This document shows positions 47,072 through 57,427 of a stretch of DNA of 64,000 nucleotides, piece by piece. Positions within the stretch are counted from its first letter, which is position 1, and every line of letters begins with the position of its first letter. The translations under genes and the position numbers were made by a program. The DNA is from Rhodothermales bacterium. GTDB taxonomy: Bacteria > Bacteroidota > Rhodothermia > Rhodothermales > Bin80. Where the stretch lies: NCBI GenBank assembly GCA_958296045.1, contig CATQHT010000003.1, positions 321,246-385,245 of the forward strand, given 5' to 3'. The notes under the pieces are model-generated. The model was not told the origin of the DNA and made no database searches. It worked only from the letters and a program-made list of their open reading frames with translations.

Positions 47072-48325
47072 ATGTTTGAAAGACTTGAAGAGGTAGAACG
47101 ACAGGTGTCGGTGGGCGAAGACTCACGCGCCGCATTCAAGGAAGTCGCCCTCGGACCGCACGGTGTCCGCTCGCCAAATTCCGAGAATGTAGCCGCTGAG
47201 ATGGTCGCCTTTGCCAATGCCTATGGTGGTGTGATATTCGTTGGCGTGGATGATGAGGGGATTGTTCGCGGGCTGCCAGACAAACGCCTCGCGGATATCG
47301 AGCGATGGCTCATCAACGTAGCCGCGCACGACTGCAATCCACCGATTCGTCCAATTCTTCGCCGCGAGCGCCTCCAGCGCTCAGACGGAACCGAGGCCGT
47401 CATTCTCCTGGTTGAGATTCACCAGGGGCTGTTCGTTCATGCAACACGCAGCGGGCGACATTACGAACGCGTCGGATCCACGAATCAGATAATCACCGGA
47501 TCATGGCTCGCCAGACTCTTCCAGGAACGAGGGCGAGCCTTCGTGTTCGATGCGCATGCAGTTCCTACAGCGACGATTGACGACCTCAACCACAAACGGC
47601 TCGCAAGGTTTTTTTATAGCGCCTCCATGTGGATTCCGCTACCGGACGTTATTCGAAACACCAACGTGGTTGCAGTAGGTGAAGGTGGGGTGGCACGCCC
47701 AACCGTCGCTGGCTTGCTGGCATTCGGCAAAGCTATCAGGAGCCATCTGCCCACGGCCTATATTGAGGCCGCCGTTTATTGTGGCAGCACCCTTACTTCC
47801 ATAGATCTGGTACACTCGGAACAGATTGGCGGAACCGTAGACATCCAGATTGACGATGCAACTGCGTTTGTCAATCGGTTCATGCTTAAGCCGGCACTCA
47901 AGCAGAGGGGGCGTGAAGATCATCCCCAATACGATATCCGCTCGATCCACGAAGCTATTGTTAATGCTGTTGCTCACCGTGACTATTCGATCACGGGATC
48001 GAAGATCCGCCTGTTCCTTTTTTCGGATCGCGTTGAGATCTACAGTCCAGGAGCATTGCCAAACACCCTTACAATCAAGACCATGGCCTACAGAGTATTC
48101 ACTCGGAATCAGCTATTGGTAACCTTTCTGTCGCGGATGGCTTCCCAACGAACTGGAATTACCTACATTGAATCGCGCGGTGAAGGCGTGCGGAAGATTC
48201 TAGACGGCAGTGAGGCGCACGCTGGTCGCAGTCCTGTTTATGAGCTCTTCGGCGACGAGCTTCGACTGACCATTTGGGCTAGGCCTTCTCCCCACAATCT
48301 GACGGCATCCGACAGAGTAGATTGA
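47072..48325 (+). CDS. AlbA_2 (Schlafen-like) DNA-binding protein with HATPase domain
   Basis: 417 residues. The N-terminal AlbA_2 domain has AFKEVALGPHG, NVAAEMVAFANAYGGVIFVG and VDDEGIVRGLPD. The C-terminal part has IHEAIVNAVAHRDYSITGSK and LFLFSDRVEIYSPGALPNTL, the HATPase_c_4 pattern of RecG-like transcriptional regulators. Such proteins are often annotated as ATP-binding regulators and also occur in defence islands. The frame is intact although both neighbours are decayed. Its role here is unknown. Confidence 0.82.
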   Translation: MFERLEEVERQVSVGEDSRAAFKEVALGPHGVRSPNSENVAAEMVAFANAYGGVIFVGVDDEGIVRGLPDKRLADIERWLINVAAHDCNPPIRPILRRERLQRSDGTEAVILLVEIHQGLFVHATRSGRHYERVGSTNQIITGSWLARLFQERGRAFVFDAHAVPTATIDDLNHKRLARFFYSASMWIPLPDVIRNTNVVAVGEGGVARPTVAGLLAFGKAIRSHLPTAYIEAAVYCGSTLTSIDLVHSEQIGGTVDIQIDDATAFVNRFMLKPALKQRGREDHPQYDIRSIHEAIVNAVAHRDYSITGSKIRLFLFSDRVEIYSPGALPNTLTIKTMAYRVFTRNQLLVTFLSRMASQRTGITYIESRGEGVRKILDGSEAHAGRSPVYELFGDELRLTIWARPSPHNLTASDRVD

Positions 48326-48374
48326 ACCTCAGACCTCGTACCGATCAGTCTGGCAAACGTGCACATCTGATCGA

Positions 48375-48617
48375 GGTAGCTCTCCCATTTAATTTTATGT
48401 ACGACCTAACAACGACGTTTGCGTCCGTTACCTTACGGGCATGCAGGAGCAACTCGGGATCTTGGAGACGCATTGCAGTGCCGTGCCAGAGGTGCCGGTT
48501 ACGGTAACGGCGCACCGTGGCAATAGCCGGCATGCGCGCGCAGGCCGGTGTGCGAGCGATGGGTATGGGCGATGCGCGTGACTAGAAGCGGCTGGCGGAC
48601 TGCATGAAGGCACTCAG
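48375..48617 (+). mobile_element. Diverged left end of the IS4/DruA-type element
   Basis: Aligns to the left end at 24577: GGTAGCTCTCCC...CCTAACAAC over the same 39-bp terminal span, then CCGTTACCTTACGGGCATGC and the first part of the transposase gene with frameshifts. It breaks off at about 48617 against a different transposase remnant. Confidence 0.75.
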
Positions 48618-48620
48618 CCC

Positions 48621-48869
48621 GATTTTGTCAAGGCACGCCATCAGCAGCCTGCGATTGAATCCGCTATCGACAACCTGCACCAACAAGGAATGCCACTGGC
48701 GCGCAGGAACTACAATGAAGGCTTTGATCGGTCGGTAAGGCTGGCTGTGCTGTCAGCAAACGGTCACCGACTGGGCACAGTAGCCAGCCAAAAAGAAGCG
48801 AAACGAAGAGCAGGGCACGCCGCTCGCGCAAAAAGACACGTAGCACTGGACCAGCCCCGACTTTGCTGA
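48621..48869 (+). pseudogene. ISNCY-like transposase C-terminal remnant
   Basis: One 83-codon frame: DFVKARHQQPAIESAIDNLH, then GFDRSVRLAVLSANGHRLGT and a basic tail. The ARH...AIESAI...LAVLA.N...LG pattern is the C-terminus of ISNCY (IS1202-like) transposases. The N-terminal and catalytic parts are missing. From here to 49167 I see no gene. Confidence 0.6.
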
Positions 48870-49167
48870 AGCCCCCGTTGCCGTGCCTAACGAACCCGCC
48901 CCAGGTAAGCTATATCCACGCCGCACCACTAAGGGCAATCTAGGCCTGACCGCAGATCAGAAATGGTCAAACCGCGTTCCTGAAACCCTTGAAGCCGCGC
49001 GGAACAGCGTCCATGTCAAACCCTTAGCCGCCCAGGATCCTCCGAATCCCAACATCATCCTATTTCCTGACAAGCACTCAAGCACTAGAGTGATCAGAAG
49101 CCTATCGGACTCACATCTTCACCGACCGGGCTGGACATCCTCTGCATATGTGGGGAATGAGCTCCAG

Positions 49168-49530
49168 TTACTGGCTCTGCCCACCAAAGGCAAAACGAAC
49201 GCTCGCGCCCAGCCCGCCACCGGTGAGCCCGATAAGAAGCCCGACCATGACCGTGGCCGCGTGCACCACCACGCCGGGCATCCCTCCCATCAACGCTCCC
49301 AGGATGTCTCCCATGCGCTCAAAAGGTATGGGCGCCACCACCGCCGTATGTACAAGAAGCCCCAGGTAGCTCACCCCAACACTGGTCGCTCCCACCCACC
49401 ATCCGCCTCGTCCCTGCCAAAATCCTACCCCCGCGGCTACCGCAAAGACCCACATCCACCCTACCACCAGATGGACGCAAAGGGCCACCACTGCGCCGCA
49501 CGCTGCCTTAACAACCAAGCTACTCGTCAA
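49168..49530 (-). CDS. Small membrane protein, unknown function
   Basis: 120 residues from a TTG at 49530 whose bases overlap the aminotransferase stop (TTGA), a pattern of translational coupling. There are about three or four membrane segments (ACGAVVALCVHLVVGWMWVF; GATSVGVSYLGLLVHTAVVA; GVVVHAATVMVGLLIGLTGG). No family is recognised. A longer frame starting at 49737 would run through the aminotransferase gene and is unlikely. Confidence 0.5.
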   Translation of the reverse strand: MTSSLVVKAACGAVVALCVHLVVGWMWVFAVAAGVGFWQGRGGWWVGATSVGVSYLGLLVHTAVVAPIPFERMGDILGALMGGMPGVVVHAATVMVGLLIGLTGGGLGASVRFAFGGQSQ

Positions 49531-50702
49531 GAGCTGCGGCGGCGAGTCACAAACGAATCGATGCGGCGCACAGCCTCCTGGATCTTCCCATAGGCCGTTG
49601 CATAACTGCAGCGCAAAAACCCGTCGCCGCTGGGACCAAACGCACTCCCAGGGACGGCAGCCACCTTCTCCTCTCTGATCAGAGCCTGCGCAAACGACTC
49701 TGAACTCATACCAGTAGAACGGATGTCTGGAAAGCAATAAAAAGCACCGCCCGGCTCAAACGTCGGCAGACCGGCGCTGCGCAAACCGTCAACAATAAGG
49801 CGGCGCCGCCGGTCATAAGCCTGCCGCATCGCCTCCACATGCTCATCGCAATCGGTCAAGGCAGCAATAGCTCCATACTGCGCAATCGTAGGTGCGCTCA
49901 TCACCATATACTGATGCACCTTGTACATCGCCGTGTAGGCTGGCTCCATGGCACACGCATACCCGAGCCGCCATCCAGTCATGGCATAAGCCTTCGAAAA
50001 CCCGTTGAGCAACACGGTGCGCTCCTGCATGCCCTCTGCGGCAGCCACGCACGCATGCCCAGCCGCACGCGCCTCGCCGTATATCAGGCGATCATAAATC
50101 TCATCAGATAATACCCACAAGTCGTGTGCACAGACCAGAGAAGCAATCTCGTCCAACGTTTCGGGGCGTAGCACCGCACCCGTAGGATTGCTGGGATACG
50201 ATAGAAACAACATCTTCGTACGCGGCGTGATGCGCTGCGCGATGTCCTCCGCCGTTACCTCGAAATTAGTGGCAGCCGCCGTAGGCACATGTACGACTTT
50301 GGCCCCCGCGAATGAGGCGGCCGGGCCGTAGGACACAAAGCATGGCTCTGGAATAAGGATTTCATCGCCGGGATCCAACAAGGCCAGCATCGCAAGCTGC
50401 AAGGCTTCACTCACACCCACCGTTACCAACACGTTGTCTGGCGCATAACTCAGTCCGTACCGGAGCCGGAGCATGTCCACGATAAGTTCGCGAAGCTCCA
50501 AAAGCCCCGCATTGGAGGTGTAGCCGGTCTTGCCACGCGCCAAAGACTCCCGGGCCGCCTCCATCACCGGCTCGGGCGTCACAAAGTCCGGCTCCCCGAT
50601 ACCCAAAGAGATGACGTCGTCCATCGACGCGGCAATGTCAAAAAAGCGCCGGATACCGCTGGGCGGAACCGCCTCTGCGCGCGCTGCAATCGTGAGAGCC
50701 AT
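49527..50702 (-). CDS. PLP-dependent class I/II aminotransferase
   Basis: 391 residues from the ATG at 50702, 4 bp after the dehydrogenase stop. ISLGIGEPDFVTPEPVMEAA and YTSNAGLLELRELIVDMLRL are family motifs; NGFSKAYAMTGWRLGYA holds the PLP-binding Lys; SYPSNPTGAVL and LSDEIYDRLIYG complete the site. Amino donor unknown. Pairing with an ALDH7 dehydrogenase suggests lysine or related amino acid catabolism (inference). Confidence 0.9.
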   Translation of the reverse strand: MALTIAARAEAVPPSGIRRFFDIAASMDDVISLGIGEPDFVTPEPVMEAARESLARGKTGYTSNAGLLELRELIVDMLRLRYGLSYAPDNVLVTVGVSEALQLAMLALLDPGDEILIPEPCFVSYGPAASFAGAKVVHVPTAAATNFEVTAEDIAQRITPRTKMLFLSYPSNPTGAVLRPETLDEIASLVCAHDLWVLSDEIYDRLIYGEARAAGHACVAAAEGMQERTVLLNGFSKAYAMTGWRLGYACAMEPAYTAMYKVHQYMVMSAPTIAQYGAIAALTDCDEHVEAMRQAYDRRRRLIVDGLRSAGLPTFEPGGAFYCFPDIRSTGMSSESFAQALIREEKVAAVPGSAFGPSGDGFLRCSYATAYGKIQEAVRRIDSFVTRRRSS

Positions 50703-50706
50703 AACG

Positions 50707-52236
50707 CTATTCGAACTGGATACCCTGCGCCAGCGGCAGCGCATGGCCATAATTGATGGTGTTCGTAGCGCGTCGCATGTAACTCTTCCAGGAGTCAGAC
50801 CCGCTTTCGCGGCCGCCCCCAGTATCCTTCTCGCCGCCGAACGCGCCGCCAATCTCCGCGCCGCTCGTCCCGATATTGACGTTCGCGATGCCACAGTCAC
50901 TGCCCGAAGCTGAACAAAAACGCTCCGCCTCACAGACATCCCCAGTAAAGATCGCGCTGGAAAGACCCTGCGGCACCTCATTCTGCACGGCTACTGCCTC
51001 CTCGAAATCGTCGTACGTCATCACATAGAGGATCGGCGCAAACGTTTCTTTGTGCACTACCGGAGCATCGTGCCTAATCTCCACGATGGCCGGATGCACA
51101 TACGCGCCGCTAGGCATCCCTTCCACCAACCGTTCTCCCCCGTAAACGGTGCCGCCCTGCGCCCGCGCCTCCTTGAGCGAGTGCACCATCATAACGGCCG
51201 CGTCTTCGTCAATAAGGGGACCGATAAGTACCCCCTCCTCCTGCGGATCGCCAATCTTTATGGTGTCATAAGACCGCTTGAGCCGATCCACCAACGCGTC
51301 CTTTATCGAATAGTGGACGATGAGACGACGTAGCGTTGTGCACCGCTGGCCGGTAGTACCAACCGCCGCAAACGTGATGGCCTTGAGCGCCAGATCCAAG
51401 TCGGCAGTAGGGGTGACAATCAACGCATTGTTTCCCCCCAGCTCCAGAAGAGAGCGCCCCAGCCGTCCCGCTACGACCTGACCCACGCTGCGCCCCATAG
51501 CGACCGACCCCGTAGCCGACACCAGCGGTAGGTCGTGGCTAGCCGCAAGCGATTGACCAACTTCGCGGCCGCCATTGACCACACAGCTTAAAGCATCCGG
51601 CGCCAGATCGTACGACGCCACCACAGACTGAAGCAGACAATGGCACGCGAAGGCGCACAACGGAGCCTTTTCCGACGGCTTCCACACGACCGGGTCTCCA
51701 CAGACCAACGCCAAAGCAGCATTCCAGGCCCAGACCGCGACCGGAAAGTTGAATGCGGAAATCACTCCCACGGGCCCCAGCGGGTGCCATTGCTCCATAA
51801 GCCGGTGATCGGGCCGCTCGCTCTGAATCGTCTTTCCGTACAGCTGCCTGCTCAGACCAACAGCGAAGTCGCAGACGTCGATCATCTCCTGCACTTCACC
51901 TTCAGCCTCCGCCCTGATTTTGCCCACCTCCAATGTCACCAGCGCGCCCAACACCTCCTTGTGATCCCGTAGAACAAGGCTGAAACGCCGGACAAGCTCC
52001 CCGCGAGCCGGCGCCGGCACCATGCGCCAACGATGGAATGCGTCACGGGCCGCGTAGGTGGCACTATCGACTTCGGTAGACCGCGCAGAACCTACGCTGG
52101 CCAGAACTGCGCCATCGATAGGACTGTACGTTGGAATGGCCGGGCCGTCACCAACACTGTAGCGGCTTCCTATTGCCACGCCCAGCGGCTGGTCCGCTAG
52201 GCCGAGCCTGCGAAGGATCTGGCTGTGTGTCATCAT
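50707..52236 (-). CDS. Aldehyde dehydrogenase family 7 (aminoadipate-semialdehyde type)
   Basis: 509 residues. LLELGGNNALIVTPTADLDL holds the general-base Glu and GTTGQRCTTLRRLIVH the catalytic Cys, both in the ALDH7 form. NVNIGTSGAEIGGAFGGEKD and GSDSWKSYMRRATNTINYG near the end are ALDH7-specific. ALDH7 enzymes oxidise alpha-aminoadipic semialdehyde (piperideine-6-carboxylate) in lysine breakdown, or betaine aldehyde. The first gene of a three-gene minus-strand unit with the aminotransferase. Confidence 0.9.
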   Translation of the reverse strand: MMTHSQILRRLGLADQPLGVAIGSRYSVGDGPAIPTYSPIDGAVLASVGSARSTEVDSATYAARDAFHRWRMVPAPARGELVRRFSLVLRDHKEVLGALVTLEVGKIRAEAEGEVQEMIDVCDFAVGLSRQLYGKTIQSERPDHRLMEQWHPLGPVGVISAFNFPVAVWAWNAALALVCGDPVVWKPSEKAPLCAFACHCLLQSVVASYDLAPDALSCVVNGGREVGQSLAASHDLPLVSATGSVAMGRSVGQVVAGRLGRSLLELGGNNALIVTPTADLDLALKAITFAAVGTTGQRCTTLRRLIVHYSIKDALVDRLKRSYDTIKIGDPQEEGVLIGPLIDEDAAVMMVHSLKEARAQGGTVYGGERLVEGMPSGAYVHPAIVEIRHDAPVVHKETFAPILYVMTYDDFEEAVAVQNEVPQGLSSAIFTGDVCEAERFCSASGSDCGIANVNIGTSGAEIGGAFGGEKDTGGGRESGSDSWKSYMRRATNTINYGHALPLAQGIQFE

Positions 52237-52290
52237 TACGGACCGGTTGATGCAGCATCGCTAAGCGACGACCGCGCGCCGACCTGCAAC

Positions 52291-54360
52291 CTAGCGACGG
52301 CGGGACTTGGAACGCCGCTTCGGGGTCGCCTTGCGCTCCATTCGCTCGGCTGCCACCAGCTTCTTGCGCAACGCCTCAAGCCCACTCAACTCGCCAAGCG
52401 TGGCGGGACCCGAGGAAGTCCGCTGACGCCGTGTGTACTGGCGTACCTCCTGGTCTTCGCGCCTGCGCTCCACACGCCGCTCCCTCTCGACGGAGTCGCG
52501 CCGCTGGCGCATCTCCTCACGTTCGCGCGCGGTTTCGCTCATTATCACTTCGCGCGCATTCGCATCCATCTGGATGACACGCAATTCCAGTGTATCACCT
52601 TCGTGATACGCGCCGAAGATGTCTCTATCAGCCTGCTTCAGTTCGCGGCCCGGCACAAAAGCTTCCACCTCAAGCGGTAGCTCCACGACCACACCGCGGG
52701 AATCCACGCGAAGAATCTTCGCCGAATGGTCTGTGCCCTCTGAATAGACAGTGGCCAGATGTGTCCATGGATTCGTCTCGATCTGTTTGTGCCCAAGCGA
52801 AATACGGTGTGAGTTCTCCTCGACCTTGAGCACGACCACCGACAGCTCCTGCCGCTTGCGTACCAGCTCACCGGGGTGACGCACCTTCTTGGTCCACGAG
52901 AGGTCTGAGATATGCACCAGGCCATCAATGCCTGGCTCCACCTCAACGAAGACGCCGAAGTTGGTGATGTTGCGAACCGTTCCAGTAAGCACCGTGCCCG
53001 GGGCATACCGCTCCGCAATGCCTTCCCACGGATCCGTCTCGAACTGCTTCATCCCCAAGGAGATCTTCTTGGATTCGTGGTCCATATTCAACACCACGAC
53101 CTTGACGATCTGCCCCAATGACACTTTCTGCGATGGATGGCGGATGTGGTCGGTCCAGCTCATCTCAGAGATGTGGACCAGACCCTCGATGCCTCGCTCA
53201 ATCTCCACAAAAGCACCGTAGTCGGTAATCGACACCACCTTGCCCTCGACCACGTCGTCCTTCTTGACACGCTTGGCCAAGTCGTCCCACGGATGAGGCT
53301 GCAGCTGCTTGTATCCAAGCGAGATGCGCTGACGCTCTTTCTGGTAGTCCAAAACCACCACCTTGAGCTCCTGGTCCAAATCCACCACCTCGGACGGATG
53401 CGCAACACGCCCCCAAGACAGGTCCGTGATATGCAACAACCCGTCGACACCTCCCAAATCCACGAACACACCAAAATTGGTGATGTTCTTGACCGTGCCC
53501 TCCAGAATCTGGCCCGCCTCCATAGTATCGAGGATGAGCTTGCGCTGCGCGGCCAGCTCTTTCTCTATCAGCGCCCGGTGCGAAACCACGATATTCTCGT
53601 TGGCCTCGTTAATCTTGACGATCTTGAATTCCATGCGCCGCTCCAGGTAGGCATCGAAGTCGCGCACAGGGCGTACATCGATCTGAGAACCCGGCAGAAA
53701 TGCATCCAGCCCGTTTAAGAGCTCGACAATCATCCCTCCCTTTATGCGCTTCTTTACCGTGCCTTCTAGTACGGTGCCCTCTTCAAATGCACGCACCACA
53801 GCCTCCCAGCGCCGCACACGATCCGCCTTGGTCTTCGAGAGCACCAGCTGACCGTGATAGTCTTCTATGCGCTCAAGGAAAACCTCCACCTCAGACCCTA
53901 CCTCAATGTCCTCGGTGAACTCATTCTTGGATACGACGCCATCACTCTTGAACCCTATATCGATGACCACATCCTTTTCACCGATGCCGATGATACGCCC
54001 ACTGATGATCTCATCTTTGGACACCTTGGTGAGTGTCGGCTCGATGAGCGCCTTCAGGTCGGCACGGTTCGTGATACGCTGCCGCTTGTCTTCTGCGGTC
54101 CCCTCCAGCTCCTCAAGCAAATAAACAGGACCCTCAATGACTCCCGTAAATCCATACATATGACGCGTCGGTCCGGAATCCGCAGCTGCGCCGTCCCCCT
54201 CGTCTGTAGCAACCGACGTAGCATCCGCGCCAATCCCGTTTTCGGGCTGCGCCTGCACATCGCCGTCGGCACTATCGGTTGCAGCAGGGTCACCGACCAC
54301 CTCCGTGGCGGCCGCCTCTTCGGTCGAAACGGTTACATCTCCTTCTGGGCTGGTGGTCAT
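52291..54360 (-). CDS. rpsA: 30S ribosomal protein S1
   Basis: 689 residues. An acidic/Ala-rich N-terminal lead (about 1-95) precedes six S1 repeats; the middle ones read GVFVDLGGVDGLLHITDLSW, GAFVEIERGIEGLVHISEMS and GVFVEVEPGIDGLVHISDLS. A charged Arg/Glu-rich tail follows, with a basic C-terminus (KATPKRRSKSRRR). S1 holds mRNA on the 30S subunit. It lies next to cmk, the common cmk-rpsA pair. Longer than E. coli S1 because of both tails. Confidence 0.95.
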   Translation of the reverse strand: MTTSPEGDVTVSTEEAAATEVVGDPAATDSADGDVQAQPENGIGADATSVATDEGDGAAADSGPTRHMYGFTGVIEGPVYLLEELEGTAEDKRQRITNRADLKALIEPTLTKVSKDEIISGRIIGIGEKDVVIDIGFKSDGVVSKNEFTEDIEVGSEVEVFLERIEDYHGQLVLSKTKADRVRRWEAVVRAFEEGTVLEGTVKKRIKGGMIVELLNGLDAFLPGSQIDVRPVRDFDAYLERRMEFKIVKINEANENIVVSHRALIEKELAAQRKLILDTMEAGQILEGTVKNITNFGVFVDLGGVDGLLHITDLSWGRVAHPSEVVDLDQELKVVVLDYQKERQRISLGYKQLQPHPWDDLAKRVKKDDVVEGKVVSITDYGAFVEIERGIEGLVHISEMSWTDHIRHPSQKVSLGQIVKVVVLNMDHESKKISLGMKQFETDPWEGIAERYAPGTVLTGTVRNITNFGVFVEVEPGIDGLVHISDLSWTKKVRHPGELVRKRQELSVVVLKVEENSHRISLGHKQIETNPWTHLATVYSEGTDHSAKILRVDSRGVVVELPLEVEAFVPGRELKQADRDIFGAYHEGDTLELRVIQMDANAREVIMSETAREREEMRQRRDSVERERRVERRREDQEVRQYTRRQRTSSGPATLGELSGLEALRKKLVAAERMERKATPKRRSKSRRR

Positions 54361-54462
54361 CTAGTACTTGTTGTGCGCCGGAAGCATCATGCCTCCCAGG
54401 TACAGGTGAATGGAAACGCAGAACCTTAGTCCGCGGCGAAAACACAGAATGGTGCAACGCCA

Positions 54463-55137
54463 CTACCGTCGCTGGCGTTCCCGAACTTGTGCTAACACAA
54501 CCTGAACCTGCTCGTCTATTGTCAGATCATCCGTATGCACAACAAAGGCATCATCCGCTACGCGAAGAGGTGCATGCGCACGCTCTGTATCCTGCCGATC
54601 GCGCGCCGCTATGGCAGCTTTGATGGACGCTAAGTCAGCGATCTGACCCATCGCCTGGCGCTCCATCTGCCGGCGCCGAGCACGCACCGCAAGCGTAGCC
54701 GTCAGAAAAAATTTGACCTCCGCATCTGGAAACACCACCGTTCCGATGTCGCGGCCCTCGGCGACGATCCCATGGCTTGTCCGATACCGCGCCGCTAAGG
54801 CCCGTTGCTCCCTAAGAAGCGCCGCGCGCACCGATGGCAATAACGCCACGCGGCTAGCCATTGCCGTCACAGCACTCGAGCGCAGCTGCCCAGCCAAGTC
54901 CTCGGTCCCAAGGCGTAGCACCAGAGTGCCTCCCTCACAGGTGGCCGTAAGGGACATCTCACGCAGAAAGCGTGGCACCTCCGCGGCAGGAACAGGGTCC
55001 AGGGACCGCAGGAAGGCCAGGGCCATCGCACGATACAGCAGACCCGAATTGAGGTGACAGAATCCTAGGGCGGCCGCAAGTCGGCGAGCCGTCGTTGACT
55101 TGCCGGATCCTGCTGGCCCATCAATGGCTACAACCAA
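54463..55137 (-). CDS. cmk: Cytidylate kinase
   Basis: 224 residues from a TTG at 55137. The P-loop (VVAIDGPAGSGKSTTARRLA) begins right after this start, and the length then fits the family. An ATG at 55182 would overlap the divergent methyltransferase start. GIVAEGRDIGTVVFPDAEVK and RDRQDTERAHAPL are CMK motifs. It phosphorylates CMP and dCMP. Confidence 0.92.
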   Translation of the reverse strand: MVVAIDGPAGSGKSTTARRLAAALGFCHLNSGLLYRAMALAFLRSLDPVPAAEVPRFLREMSLTATCEGGTLVLRLGTEDLAGQLRSSAVTAMASRVALLPSVRAALLREQRALAARYRTSHGIVAEGRDIGTVVFPDAEVKFFLTATLAVRARRRQMERQAMGQIADLASIKAAIAARDRQDTERAHAPLRVADDAFVVHTDDLTIDEQVQVVLAQVRERQRR

Positions 55138-55180
55138 TGCGTTGAAATAGCTGGTCGACCAGCAAAGATACAGGGGCGAC

Positions 55181-55768
55181 ATGAGAAAGCTGAAGCACGA
55201 AGAGATTCCCCGGCTAAGCACGAACACCCTAGCTATAGCCACGAAGCATCCCGTCACGGTGCTGGTAGACAACGTGCGCTCGCTGTACAACGTCGGCGCC
55301 ATCTTCCGGACCAGCGACGCGGCCCGCATAGAGCACCTGGTGCTGGCTGGCATCACCGGTACACCCAACAACCGAGGCCTGCATAAGACGGCGCTTGGAG
55401 CCCAGGATATGGTCGCGTGGAGCTATGCCAAAGACGGCGCTGTCTGCGCCAAAGGGCTTAAGAACAAGGGGTACACAATAGCTGCGCTGGAAATCACCAC
55501 ATCCCCCATGCTCACCACAGACGTCACGCGGTCCATGTTTCCGCTCTGCCTGGTGGTCGGCAACGAGCTTGTTGGCGTACACGACGACCTTATAGCACTG
55601 GCAGATGTGGCACTTGAAATACCGTTATACGGCGCTAAACAATCCTTAAACGTGGCGGTAGCCTATGGCATCGCCATCTTCGATATCGTACGCGCCTACC
55701 GCCAGGGAGCAGGGCTGCCAGTACGTCCAGATGACATACCTGCACCCACACCGCCCCCAAGGCGTTAG
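55181..55768 (+). CDS. TrmH-family (SpoU) RNA 2'-O-methyltransferase
   Basis: 195 residues. The SPOUT knot motifs are present: VDNVRSLYNVGAIFRTSDAA, LCLVVGNELVGV and IPLYGAKQSLNVAVAYGIAI. It would methylate a ribose in tRNA or rRNA using S-adenosylmethionine; the target cannot be told. Divergent from cmk with a 43-bp gap. Confidence 0.9.
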   Translation: MRKLKHEEIPRLSTNTLAIATKHPVTVLVDNVRSLYNVGAIFRTSDAARIEHLVLAGITGTPNNRGLHKTALGAQDMVAWSYAKDGAVCAKGLKNKGYTIAALEITTSPMLTTDVTRSMFPLCLVVGNELVGVHDDLIALADVALEIPLYGAKQSLNVAVAYGIAIFDIVRAYRQGAGLPVRPDDIPAPTPPPRR

Positions 55769-55825
55769 AATCGACAAGTATAGGCTCCCGGCCTCTCCTT
55801 ACGCAACCAACTGCTCCTACCTGCT

Positions 55826-57427
55826 GTGCCTCTAGGACCGCTGGCCTTGCCAGACCACTTTGCGCCAATAGGCCGCGCACAGTGGGAATCTTGCCTGCGG
55901 AGCCAGGGGACCAACGCTGAAGCGCTTACCTGGCGGTCACCAGACGGCTTTGAGGCCGAAGCAATGCCTGGCCGCTCAAGCATGCCATCGGGTGCCGGTG
56001 CCCTCTGGCAGCACGAGTCGTGGCAGATACGTGCCAACCTTCTTCCAGGCGAGAGCAACGCCGCCGCGCTGGCCGCGCTTCGTAATGGTGCAGATGCGCT
56101 CGGACTGACTGCCGACGCACAATGCGACCTGGATGCCCTCCTGCAGACGGTACCACTGAGTCAAGTCGCACTGCACTTTTATGGCGGCGATCCGGCATTG
56201 CTGCGCCAACTGGAAACAACAGCAACAAGGGCGGGCGTTACGAACGCACGGCTGTGCGGGACCTTCGGACCAGATGCCGCCCAGGATCTGAAAGCACTAC
56301 CCGCTGTGGTTGCCCTCACGCGTGCCGCAGACCCGGATGCCTGGCGTACCGTTCGGATCGATGCCCGCTCCTTTCATGGGGCAGGCGCCACGCTCACAGC
56401 AGAGCTGGGGCTGACGATTGCAGCACTGATTTCTCTATTCGGGAGGCTGCGCCATGCGGGAGTGGCGGCCGATACCATCGCGCAGCACTGCTTTGTGGAC
56501 CTCTGCGTCGGCACGAGCTACCTGGCCGAGATAGCCAAGCTGCGCGCCCTGCGTCACCTGGCCAGTAAGGTGATGGCCGCACATGGGGTAGCCCCCGTGC
56601 CGCTGTTTGTACACGCAGAAACCTCGACGCGCGCCTGGAGCGCGTTTGATCCCGCCATGAACATGGTGCGCGCTGGCAGCCAAGCTATGAGCGCTATCAC
56701 TGGCGGATGCGATGCGCTAAGCGTGCCGCTGGGTGCGCCGCTGGTGGCAGTCCATATGCAGCGAATACTGCGCCACGAGGCGCTTCTCGGCCGGGTGGCA
56801 GACCCGGCCGCAGGCTCGTGGTACCTCGAGGCGTTGACTGATGAGCTGGGCCGGCGGGCCTGGCACATGGCACAAGAAATCGAAAGGGAGGGAGGATTCG
56901 AGTCTTTCAAACAGAACGGCCGCCTAGCGGCCATGCTGCGCGCATCGCAAAACCGCCTTTTGGCCGCCGCCGCTACTGGACACATGCCCCTGGTCGGAGT
57001 TAACATTTACCCAGCGCCTGTAGCGCCTGTCCCGGCTACGTTGGTAGCTCCAGGATCGAGGGCCACGGAAGGGTTCGAGCGCGCAAGACGCCTAGCGCAG
57101 GAGCTGGCAGCGCGCCTGGAGCGCCCTGTAGCCTGGCGCCTTGCGCAGACGAGCGCGCTACCTGCAGCGCTCCTTGCGCTTGTTCACAAGGCTCTGGGCG
57201 CAGGCGGCCTGGTAACCGCAAGCGAGCACGGTGACATTCTGGTAGTGGGCGACGGTGATGCCCACCTTCCGCTGCCGAATGCGCACGTAATCGTAACCGT
57301 AACCGAAGAGCCCGATGGCCGCGACCTTAACCTCTGGCCCGGATGCAACATGGTGCGCGCGTTAGAGCGCGTGCTGTCACGCCTGAGCGACCGTCTGGCC
57401 ACCCCACATGCACACCATGCTTCCTGA
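55826..57427 (+). CDS. mutA: Methylmalonyl-CoA mutase small subunit
   Basis: 533 residues with a GTG start at 55826. The fold is the mutase TIM barrel: [52 protein letters not shown] and [20 protein letters not shown]. It is shorter than the large subunit and its degenerate C-terminal domain lacks the cobalamin DxHxxG motif, as expected for the non-catalytic subunit. Its end overlaps mutB by 20 bp. Confidence 0.88.
   Translation: MPLGPLALPDHFAPIGRAQWESCLRSQGTNAEALTWRSPDGFEAEAMPGRSSMPSGAGALWQHESWQIRANLLPGESNAAALAALRNGADALGLTADAQCDLDALLQTVPLSQVALHFYGGDPALLRQLETTATRAGVTNARLCGTFGPDAAQDLKALPAVVALTRAADPDAWRTVRIDARSFHGAGATLTAELGLTIAALISLFGRLRHAGVAADTIAQHCFVDLCVGTSYLAEIAKLRALRHLASKVMAAHGVAPVPLFVHAETSTRAWSAFDPAMNMVRAGSQAMSAITGGCDALSVPLGAPLVAVHMQRILRHEALLGRVADPAAGSWYLEALTDELGRRAWHMAQEIEREGGFESFKQNGRLAAMLRASQNRLLAAAATGHMPLVGVNIYPAPVAPVPATLVAPGSRATEGFERARRLAQELAARLERPVAWRLAQTSALPAALLALVHKALGAGGLVTASEHGDILVVGDGDAHLPLPNAHVIVTVTEEPDGRDLNLWPGCNMVRALERVLSRLSDRLATPHAHHAS

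Noticed and set aside
48883..49593. 236-codon plus-strand ORF
   Set aside because: Low-complexity, His/Pro/Arg-rich translation and mostly antisense to the membrane-protein gene and the aminotransferase end.
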